The position numbers and the translations under genes are program-made. 6,360 nucleotides of DNA from assembly GCA_016177865.1 (NCBI GenBank), contig JACOUJ010000174.1, positions 1-6,360 of the forward strand, in the 5' to 3' direction. The DNA is from Candidatus Rokuibacteriota bacterium (GTDB lineage: Bacteria; Methylomirabilota; Methylomirabilia; Rokubacteriales; JACOUJ01). Shown one piece after another: positions 1-5,905 of this stretch. The notes under the pieces were generated by a model, which did not search any database, had not been told where the DNA came from, and saw only the letters and a program-made list of their open reading frames with translations. The stretch's first letter is position 1. Each line of letters begins with the position of its first letter.

Positions 1-1
1 C

Positions 2-1381
2 GTGGCTGAACGGACGAAGCAGGAACTGTTCCTGGGCGAAGGCTCGGCCCCTGTGGGGGGCGGGAGCCGGAACCTCCAGGTCAACATGGGGCCGGCCCAC
101 CCGGCCATGCACGGGATCATCCGGATCCTCGTCGAGCTGGACGGGGAAACGGTGGTCTCGGCCGATGTGGAGATCGGCTATCTCCACCGCGCCTTCGAGA
201 AGCACTGCGAGACAGGGACCTATACCCAGGCGATCCCCTACACGGACCGCCTGAACTACGTTTCTCCCTTGATCAATAACTTCGGCTACGTCTCGTGCGT
301 GGAAAAACTCCTGGGGATCCAGATCACGGAGCGCTGTCAGTACATCCGGGTGATCATGAGCGAGATCTCCCGCATCACCGACCACTTGACTTGCATCGGC
401 GCCAGCACGATGGAGCTCGGGGCCTTCACGGTTTTCCTCTATATGATCAAGGCTCGGGAGTTCCTCTGGGAGCTGATCGAGGCGGTGACCGGGGCACGGC
501 TCACCATCTCTTATTCCCGGATTGGTGGGGTCAAGGCCGACCTCCCGGCCGACTTCGCCGAGCGCTGTCGGAGCGCCTTGAAGGAGACGCGGACCGTTCT
601 TGAGGAGAGCCACGCGCTTCTCACCCAGAACCGAATCTTCATGGATCGGATGAAGGGCGTAGGGTCGATCTCACCGGATGAGGCCGTTGGCTACGCCATC
701 ACCGGTCCCCTCCTCCGTGCCTGCGGGGTACCATATGACGTCCGGAAGGCCCAGCCTTACTACGTCTACGACCGGATGGAGTTCGAAGTCCCGACCGGGG
801 AGAACGGGGACAACTACGACCGCTTCCTCGTCCGGATGGCGGAGATGGAGCAGTCGATGCGGATCGTGGAGCAGGCTCTCGAGGAGATCCCCGGCGGCCC
901 GATTAACGTCGATTTCGAGGGACGACCGCTGATCGAACCGCCGGAATACGTGGACCGAGGGAAGTTTGGAAAGACCGAAGGCCTCCTCCTGATTCCCATC
1001 GCCCTCTCCCCAAACCTCCAGGGGATGGAGCGGCCGGCTCACGGTCGGATCAACGCGCCGGACAAGCAAGTGGTCTTGCCCCCCAAGGAGACCACATACG
1101 GCTCCATCGAGGGGCTCATGAACCACTTCATGCTTATCATGGAGGGGTACGGGATCCGGCCGCCCGCTGGCGAGGCCTACTTCGCCGTCGAGGGAGCGAA
1201 CGGGGAGCTGGGCTTCTACATCGTCTCCGACGGCACGGACCGCCCCTATCGGGTCCGCTGCCGACCACCCTGTCTGCCTCCGATGGCGGCGCTCCACCGG
1301 ATGATCGAGGGCGGCATGGTCGCCGACGTCGTCCCGACCTTCGGCTCTGTCAACATGATTGGCGGGGAGTTGGATCGATGA
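2..1381 (+). CDS. nuoD: NADH-quinone oxidoreductase subunit D (NuoD, 49-kDa subunit)
   Basis: This is the peripheral-arm subunit that, with NuoB and NuoH, forms the quinone-reduction site of complex I. The 459-residue product has the NuoD signature NMGPAHPAMHG at residues 28-38. His37 matches the quinone-site His (His59 bovine, His38 Thermus). Tyr86, in IPYTDRLNYVS, matches Tyr108/Tyr87, and the His-Tyr spacing of 49 is identical. The protein ends in NMIGGELDR, the usual GExDR-type end. The CxxC pairs that bind nickel in the related [NiFe] hydrogenases are absent. Oddities are Glu138 where the His partner is normally Asp, and RPPC at 421-424. The start is taken as GTG at 2, which leaves about 27 residues before the conserved core. 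The real start, or a fusion with nuoC, could lie outside the window because the ribosome binding site is not visible. GTG at 53 is a less likely internal start. The identity is very secure and the N-terminus is not. Confidence 0.96.
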   Translation: MAERTKQELFLGEGSAPVGGGSRNLQVNMGPAHPAMHGIIRILVELDGETVVSADVEIGYLHRAFEKHCETGTYTQAIPYTDRLNYVSPLINNFGYVSCVEKLLGIQITERCQYIRVIMSEISRITDHLTCIGASTMELGAFTVFLYMIKAREFLWELIEAVTGARLTISYSRIGGVKADLPADFAERCRSALKETRTVLEESHALLTQNRIFMDRMKGVGSISPDEAVGYAITGPLLRACGVPYDVRKAQPYYVYDRMEFEVPTGENGDNYDRFLVRMAEMEQSMRIVEQALEEIPGGPINVDFEGRPLIEPPEYVDRGKFGKTEGLLLIPIALSPNLQGMERPAHGRINAPDKQVVLPPKETTYGSIEGLMNHFMLIMEGYGIRPPAGEAYFAVEGANGELGFYIVSDGTDRPYRVRCRPPCLPPMAALHRMIEGGMVADVVPTFGSVNMIGGELDR

Positions 1382-1385
1382 GGGA
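1380..1385 (+). promoter_or_regulatory. Ribosome binding site of nuoE
   Basis: GAGGGA lies 9 bases before the ATG at 1395 and overlaps the nuoD stop codon TGA (1379-1381), which suggests translational coupling. It supports ATG 1395 over the in-frame TTG at 1359 inside nuoD. Confidence 0.65.
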
Positions 1386-1394
1386 TCTCAACCG

Positions 1395-1883
1395 ATGAGC
1401 CTCGCAGGCCAGATGATCGCGTTTACCCCGGCCCAGCTTGACGAGGTCCGAAGGCTCCAGGCCCTCTACCCTGACCCGCGGGCCGCCCTCCTGCCCGTGC
1501 TCCAGTTGGCCCAGGAGGCCTTTGACTTCATCTCACCCGATGTCGAACAATATGTGGCCGGCCTGTTCGATCTCTCCCCCGCCCATGTCCACGAGGTCGT
1601 GACGTTCTATAGCCTCTTTTTCACCAAGCCGGTCGGACGGCATGTCGTGAGCGTCTGTCGCACCCTGTCCTGTCACCTTCTGGGGGCGCCGGATGTGGTG
1701 GCGTACTTGAAGGAGCGGCTGGGGATCGAGGCGGGGGCGACGACCAAGGATGGGAAGGTGACCTTCTTTACGGTGGAGTGTCTTTGCGCCTGCGAGATGG
1801 CGCCCATGATGCAGGTCAACGATCGCTACGAAGGGCATCTGACGCGCGAGAAGATCGACCGCATCCTCGAAAGGCTTGAGTAG
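1395..1883 (+). CDS. nuoE: NADH-quinone oxidoreductase subunit E (NuoE, 24-kDa subunit)
   Basis: This is the small thioredoxin-fold subunit of the NADH-oxidising module. It carries the [2Fe-2S] cluster N1a beside NuoF in the cytoplasm. The 162-residue product is of usual length. It has an N-terminal helical part (about 11-80, including EVVTFYSLFF) and then the ferredoxin part. The cluster ligands are Cys88 and Cys93 (CRTLSC, C-x4-C) and Cys129 and Cys133 (C-x3-C), followed by the typical APMMQVND. The second motif reads ECLCACE, so a further cysteine, Cys131, sits where Gly or Ala is normally found. ATG 1395 is chosen because GAGGGA precedes it at good spacing. TTG 1359 would add 12 residues that merely re-read the end of nuoD in another frame. 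The gene starts 13 bases after nuoD and ends 4 bases before nuoF. A HoxE-type hydrogenase subunit is unlikely given the nuoD and nuoH neighbours. Confidence 0.96.
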   Translation: MSLAGQMIAFTPAQLDEVRRLQALYPDPRAALLPVLQLAQEAFDFISPDVEQYVAGLFDLSPAHVHEVVTFYSLFFTKPVGRHVVSVCRTLSCHLLGAPDVVAYLKERLGIEAGATTKDGKVTFFTVECLCACEMAPMMQVNDRYEGHLTREKIDRILERLE

Positions 1884-1886
1884 GAG
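1882..1886 (+). promoter_or_regulatory. Ribosome binding site of nuoF, unusually close to the start
   Basis: AGGAG overlaps the nuoE stop TAG (1881-1883) but lies only one base before ATG 1888. This is tighter than usual. The next in-frame ATG, at 1906, would be 19 bases away, which is too far. The site therefore leaves the exact nuoF start slightly uncertain. Confidence 0.5.
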
Positions 1887-1887
1887 A

Positions 1888-3183
1888 ATGGCCGAGCTTC
1901 TTCTGATGCGGAGGTTTGAGATCCCAGACTCGCACACCCTCCGGGTGTACCGCGAGACCGGAGGATACCAGGGGCTGGCCAAGGCCTTCGGCATGACTCC
2001 CGTGGCCATCCTCGACGCGGTCAAGAGGAGTAATCTGAGAGGCCTGGGGGGCGCGGGCTTTCCTACGGCGGTCAAGTGGGGGTTTCTTCCCAAGGACAGC
2101 CCCAAGCCCAGATATCTGGTTGTCAACGCGGACGAAGGAGAACCTGGGACCTTCAAGGATCGTTACCTTTTGGAGCGGGACCCCCACGCCCTCATCGAGG
2201 GGATGACGATCGCCGCCTACGCGATCGGTTCACACCTCTCCTTCGTCTACATCCGCGGGGAGTACATCAAACCCTTCAGGATTTTTAGCGCTGCGGTCCA
2301 CGAGGCGTACGAAGCCGGACTCCTCGGGAAGGGCATCCTGGGCTCGGGCTTTGATCTCGAGGTGATCATCCACCGTGGGGCGGGCGCCTACATCTGCGGA
2401 GAGGAGACCGGGCTCATCTCCTCGTTGGAGGGGAAGAAGGGGTGGCCGAAGCTCAAGCCTCCGTTCCCGGCAGTTCGCGGGGCCTTTGATTGCCCCACCA
2501 TCGTCAATAACGTCGAGACCCTTTGCCACCTGCCGCACATCATCACCCTGGGCGGACAATGGTTCGCCGCGCTCGGGACCAAGACCCAGGGCGGGACCCG
2601 GATGTACTCGGTCTCGGGGCACGTCGTCCGGCCGGGGGTCTACGAGCTTCCGGTCACGGCCACGCTCCGGGAGCTCATCGAGAACCACGCGGGTGGGATG
2701 CCCCGTGGCAGGCGACTCAAGGCGGTGGTCCCGGGCGGCTCCTCGGCCCAGATCCTTACGGCCGACGAGATCGATGTGACGATGGACGTGGACGGGCTCC
2801 GAGACGCGGGGACGATGGCGGGTTCCGCCGGGGTCATCGTGATGGACGAGAGCACGTGCATCCCCGAGGCCCTGTGGGTTCTGGCCCGTTTCTACGCCCA
2901 CGAATCGTGTGGCCAGTGCACTCCCTGCCGGGAGTCCACGGGGTGGGTCGAGAAGATCCTGGCCCGCATCCTTTCCGGGAAGGGGAGACCCGAGGATCCG
3001 GACAACCTCCTGGACATCGCGAGGAGGGGAGCAGGGACCACGATTTGTGCCTTCTATGACGGGGCTGTGAACCCATACCTGAGCTACGTGGAGAAATTCC
3101 GGAGCGAGTTCGACTATCACATCCACCACGGGGAATGTGACGTTCAGCCTGGCCGTGTCGTGACAGGGCTCGGGACTCGCTGA
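1888..3183 (+). CDS. nuoF: NADH-quinone oxidoreductase subunit F (NuoF, 51-kDa NADH-binding subunit)
   Basis: This is the electron entry point of complex I: it binds NADH and FMN and hands electrons to NuoE and NuoG through cluster N3. The 431-residue length is normal. In order: the FMN/NADH Rossmann-like part with GLGGAGF at 52-58 and NADEGEPGTFKDR starting at residue 80; the NADH loop GAGAYICGEE at 164-173; the SLBB-like middle (about 235-310); and the C-terminal helical domain. That last domain holds the [4Fe-4S] ligands Cys341, Cys344 and Cys347 (ESCGQCTPC) and Cys387 (TTICAF). Leu53 replaces the Arg usual in GRGGAGF, and Gly175 replaces Ala in EETAL. I chose ATG 1888. Alternatives are TTG 1876, which overlaps nuoE and adds four residues, and ATG 1906, six residues shorter. 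NuoF-like subunits also occur in NAD-linked hydrogenases and formate dehydrogenases, but this operon settles the assignment. Confidence 0.97.
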   Translation: MAELLLMRRFEIPDSHTLRVYRETGGYQGLAKAFGMTPVAILDAVKRSNLRGLGGAGFPTAVKWGFLPKDSPKPRYLVVNADEGEPGTFKDRYLLERDPHALIEGMTIAAYAIGSHLSFVYIRGEYIKPFRIFSAAVHEAYEAGLLGKGILGSGFDLEVIIHRGAGAYICGEETGLISSLEGKKGWPKLKPPFPAVRGAFDCPTIVNNVETLCHLPHIITLGGQWFAALGTKTQGGTRMYSVSGHVVRPGVYELPVTATLRELIENHAGGMPRGRRLKAVVPGGSSAQILTADEIDVTMDVDGLRDAGTMAGSAGVIVMDESTCIPEALWVLARFYAHESCGQCTPCRESTGWVEKILARILSGKGRPEDPDNLLDIARRGAGTTICAFYDGAVNPYLSYVEKFRSEFDYHIHHGECDVQPGRVVTGLGTR

Positions 3184-3191
3184 GGCGTCCC

Positions 3192-3198
3192 AAAGGAG
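3192..3198 (+). promoter_or_regulatory. Ribosome binding site of nuoG
   Basis: AAAGGAG, the clearest Shine-Dalgarno sequence in the window, lies three bases before ATG 3202 in the 18-base nuoF-nuoG gap. It fixes the nuoG start. Confidence 0.75.
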
Positions 3199-3201
3199 AC
3201 C

Positions 3202-4821
3202 ATGCCGCGACTCACGATTGATGGCAAGGAGATTGAGGTCCCGGCCGGGGCGAATCTCATCGAGGCGGCCCGCCGGCTCGGGATCGAGATCCCACACTAC
3301 TGCTACCACCCGGGCCTCTCCATCGCGGGGCAGTGTCGTCTCTGCATGGTCGAGTTGGAAAAAAATCCCCGCCCCCAGATTGCCTGCAACATGGTGGCCA
3401 TGGACGGCATGGTGGTTCACACCCAGACCCCCAAGGTGCTGGAGACCCGCAAATCCATCATGGAGTTCCACCTGATCAATCATCCCCTGGACTGCCCGGT
3501 CTGCGATCAGGCGGGCGAGTGCTGGCTTCAGATCTACTACATGAAGCACGGCCTCTATGATTCCCGCTTCGTCGAGGAGAAGGTCCATAAACCCAAGGCG
3601 GTCCCGCTCGGGCCGCATGTGATCCTGGATGCCGAGCGCTGCATCCTCTGCTCGCGCTGCACCCGCTTCTGCGACGAGATCACGAAGACCGGCGAGCTGG
3701 GGATCTTCAACCGGGGGGACCACTCCGAGGTCGGCCTCTTCCCCGGCAAGGTGCTCGACAACAGATATTCGGGAAACGTGGTGGACATCTGTCCCGTGGG
3801 GGCTCTGACCGACCGGGACTTCCGTTTCCAGGTGCGGGTGTGGTACCTCGACACGCAGAAGTCGGTCTGCCCCGGCTGCAGCCGCGGGTGCAATATCGAG
3901 ATCCACTCGAATGTGCGGCGCCCTCACCATGCCCAGGGCCGACGGGTGGCGCGCCTGAAGCCCCGCTATAACCCACACGTGAACGACTGGTGGATCTGTG
4001 ATGCCGGCCGGTACGGATTTGGCTCCATCGACCAGGGCCGAATCACCTTTCCCCAGCTGAGAGAGGGCGGTTTGCTCAGGGAGGTTACGTGGCGAGAGGC
4101 TCTGGCGCTCCTGATCGATCGGCTCAGGGCATACGGCCCCGATGAGATCGGGCTCCTCGCCTCACCCGAGATGACCAACGAGGAACTGTTCCTGATCCGG
4201 CGGCTCGCCGAGACTCTCGGGGTGAAGAACCTCGACTTCCAGGTTCCGCCGCGCGAGCCAGGGGACGAAGACGATTTTCTGCTCAGGGCGGACAAGAATC
4301 CTAACACCCGGGGGGCCGAGGCCATCGGCCTCTGGCCGGCTGACCGAGGGCTGGATGCCTGGGAGATGCTCGAGGCGCTCCGCAGGGAACAGCTCAAGTG
4401 TCTCTGGGTCTTCCACCACGACGTTACCCGGTGCGGATGGCCCGAGGGGGCGGTCCTGGAGGCCCTTCAAGCGGCTCAGTGCCTCATCTACACCGGCTCC
4501 AACGTGAACGGGATGACGGAGCGCGCCCATCTTGTGCTTCCCGCGGCGACCTACGCGGAGAAAGAGGGGACCTTCACGAACTTTGAGGGGCGTGTCCAGC
4601 GGATTCGGAAGGCGCTCCCGCCATTGGGGGATTCACGCGCTGACTGGGAGATCTTGGGAGAGTGTCTGGAGGCCCTGAACGCAGGGCCCAAGCCCAATCG
4701 GCCGGAAGAAGTCTTTCGCGCCCTCGCCCACGCTGTGCCAGCCTTCGCCGGCCTCACGTATCGCGACTTGGGCGAATATGGTTTGATGCTTCGAGAGGTG
4801 GCGCATGGGGCTTCTCGCTGA
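3202..4821 (+). CDS. nuoG: NADH-quinone oxidoreductase subunit G (NuoG, 75-kDa subunit), short form
   Basis: This iron-sulfur subunit carries electrons from NuoF/NuoE toward NuoI. The 539 residues begin with a ferredoxin-like [2Fe-2S] domain whose N1b ligands are Cys34, Cys45, Cys48 and Cys62. Next is the His-Cys motif for N5 (His94, Cys98, Cys101, Cys107), then N4 (Cys147, Cys150, Cys153, Cys197). A fourth set follows at Cys223, Cys226, Cys230 and Cys266 (CPGCSRGC ... WWICDAG). This matches the extra cluster N7 known from Thermus and E. coli, but with 35 rather than about 27 residues before the last Cys. The rest, about 267-539, is a remnant of the molybdopterin-oxidoreductase fold, with NVNGMTERAHLVLPAATYAE at 435-454. 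It is far shorter than in E. coli (about 900 residues in total) or Thermus (about 780), so it is structural and not catalytic. No frame break is visible. The last 17 bases overlap nuoH. Confidence 0.96.
   Translation: MPRLTIDGKEIEVPAGANLIEAARRLGIEIPHYCYHPGLSIAGQCRLCMVELEKNPRPQIACNMVAMDGMVVHTQTPKVLETRKSIMEFHLINHPLDCPVCDQAGECWLQIYYMKHGLYDSRFVEEKVHKPKAVPLGPHVILDAERCILCSRCTRFCDEITKTGELGIFNRGDHSEVGLFPGKVLDNRYSGNVVDICPVGALTDRDFRFQVRVWYLDTQKSVCPGCSRGCNIEIHSNVRRPHHAQGRRVARLKPRYNPHVNDWWICDAGRYGFGSIDQGRITFPQLREGGLLREVTWREALALLIDRLRAYGPDEIGLLASPEMTNEELFLIRRLAETLGVKNLDFQVPPREPGDEDDFLLRADKNPNTRGAEAIGLWPADRGLDAWEMLEALRREQLKCLWVFHHDVTRCGWPEGAVLEALQAAQCLIYTGSNVNGMTERAHLVLPAATYAEKEGTFTNFEGRVQRIRKALPPLGDSRADWEILGECLEALNAGPKPNRPEEVFRALAHAVPAFAGLTYRDLGEYGLMLREVAHGASR
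4793..4800 (+). promoter_or_regulatory. Ribosome binding site of nuoH
   Basis: GAGAGGTG lies four bases before ATG 4805, within the end of nuoG. Because nuoH begins before nuoG stops (TGA 4819-4821), its translation is probably coupled to that of nuoG. Confidence 0.6.
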
Positions 4822-5896
4822 CCTCGGCATTGCCTTCGCCAAGGTGGCGTTTGTGATGCTGGTGGTCTTGAACTTCGGGGGCCTCCTCACCTGGGTAGAG
4901 CGGAAACAGTCGGCGATTATGCAGGATCGAATCGGGGCCAACCGGGCGTCAATCTTCGGCCTCCGCCTCTTCGGCCTCTTCCACCCGTTGGCGGATGCGA
5001 TCAAGATGCTCACCAAGGAGGACTTCACCCCGGCCCGGGCGGAACGGTTCCTCTTCGGGATCGCCCCCTTCCTCTCGCTCTTCTTCGCTCTCGTTGCCTT
5101 CGCGACCATCCCCTTTGGCGATATGCTTCGGCTGGCGGGGAGGGAGATCTCACTCCAGGCCGTGGAGTTGAACGTTGGAATCCTCTACGTCTTCGCCATG
5201 CTCTCCCTGGGCGTCTATGGCGTCGTCCTGGCGGGGTGGGCCTCGGCGAATAACTACGCGCTTCTCGGAGGGCAGCGGGCCGCAGCGCTCATGCTCTCCT
5301 CCGAAATTGCCATCGGGGCGTCTATCATGGGGGTGGCCCTTGTCTACGGCTCCCTGGACATGCAGGCGATCGTTCGGGGGCAGGGGGCGTACTGGCGTGA
5401 TCTGTTGCCCAAGTGGGGAATCCTCACCCAGCCCCTGGGCTTCATCCTCTTCCTGACGGCGGGGATCGCGGCGACCAAGCGGATCCCGTTTGACACGCCG
5501 GAGAGCGAGTCGGAGATTATTGGCTACTTTGTCGAGTATAGCGGGATGAGGTTCGGGATGTTTATGATGGCAGACTTCGTCGAGACGGTGGTCATCGCGG
5601 GGATGTCCACTGCCCTGTTCCTCGGCGGCTGGCAGGTCCCCTTTCTCTTGAACGATGGCTTCCATCTTCCTGGAAGTCTCCTCATCCCCCTGCCGCACCT
5701 TGCGGTCGTGGGCCTTCAAATCGGGGCCTTTCTCCTGAAAGTGGCCTTCATGTGCTGGCTCATGATGCTGATCCGCTGGACCCTGCCCCGCTTCCGGTAT
5801 GATCAGGCGATGCGTCTTGGCTGGCTGGGCCTCTTCCCTCTCTCGATCCTCAACATCGTGCTCACGGGGCTGGTCCTCCTTCTGAGACCCGCGTAG
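4805..5896 (+). CDS. nuoH: NADH-quinone oxidoreductase subunit H (NuoH, ND1 family)
   Basis: This membrane subunit docks the peripheral arm and forms much of the quinone chamber and its link to the proton-pumping subunits. The 363 residues fit eight hydrophobic segments, roughly at 10-30, 82-105, 123-145, 160-182, 205-223, 250-275, 297-325 and 337-360. Family marks are WVERKQSAIMQDRIGANRA (30-48), HPLADAIKMLTKED (60-73), LAGWASANNYALLGG (142-156) and Glu167 in SSEIAIG. The acidic loop runs from RIPFD (226-230) to EYSG (244-247), and RFRYDQAMRLGW is at 329-340. Asp230, Glu233, Glu235, Glu237, Glu244 and Tyr245 match conserved ND1 residues. Ala223 replaces the Glu of the AETNR motif, and the loop is one residue short. 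Residues 44-45 read GA where GP is usual. The start is supported by GAGAGGTG upstream. These sequence types belong to a lineage distinct from the textbook enzymes. Confidence 0.97.
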   Translation: MGLLADLGIAFAKVAFVMLVVLNFGGLLTWVERKQSAIMQDRIGANRASIFGLRLFGLFHPLADAIKMLTKEDFTPARAERFLFGIAPFLSLFFALVAFATIPFGDMLRLAGREISLQAVELNVGILYVFAMLSLGVYGVVLAGWASANNYALLGGQRAAALMLSSEIAIGASIMGVALVYGSLDMQAIVRGQGAYWRDLLPKWGILTQPLGFILFLTAGIAATKRIPFDTPESESEIIGYFVEYSGMRFGMFMMADFVETVVIAGMSTALFLGGWQVPFLLNDGFHLPGSLLIPLPHLAVVGLQIGAFLLKVAFMCWLMMLIRWTLPRFRYDQAMRLGWLGLFPLSILNIVLTGLVLLLRPA

Positions 5897-5899
5897 AGT

Positions 5900-5905
5900 G
5901 TGAGG
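5900..5905 (+). promoter_or_regulatory. Possible weak ribosome binding site at the nuoI start
   Basis: GTGAGG directly abuts ATG 5906 with no spacer, so it is a poor Shine-Dalgarno site. The same bases contain an in-frame GTG (5900-5902) that could itself be the start, adding Met-Arg. No better site lies in the 9-base gap after nuoH, so nuoI may rely on coupling to nuoH. Confidence 0.3.

Noticed and set aside
20..34. Palindrome CAGGAACTGTTCCTG, of which 14 bases recur at 4181-4194
   Set aside because: Both copies encode the similar peptide ELFL inside coding sequence (NuoD N-terminus and NuoG). They are far apart and not at a gene boundary, so chance plus codon bias explains them. An operator at the nuoD start cannot be excluded but has no support.
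671..1297. A 208-codon open frame on the minus strand within nuoD
   Set aside because: It is antisense to the conserved C-terminal half of NuoD, with no recognisable product.
1359..1394. TTG start for nuoE at 1359
   Set aside because: It would begin inside nuoD without a ribosome site, while ATG 1395 has GAGGGA at a good distance and matches the usual NuoE length.
2230..3978. A 582-codon open frame on the minus strand across nuoF and nuoG
   Set aside because: It lies wholly opposite two well-conserved genes, and its product is rich in Arg, Asp, His and Pro with no recognisable domain. Such frames are expected where codons end mostly in G or C.
1888..4821. nuoEFG as the diaphorase module of a hydrogenase or formate dehydrogenase
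   Set aside because: The genes sit between nuoD and nuoH/nuoI in standard nuo order. NuoD lacks the nickel-binding CxxC pairs, and NuoG's molybdopterin-type domain is too short for catalysis.
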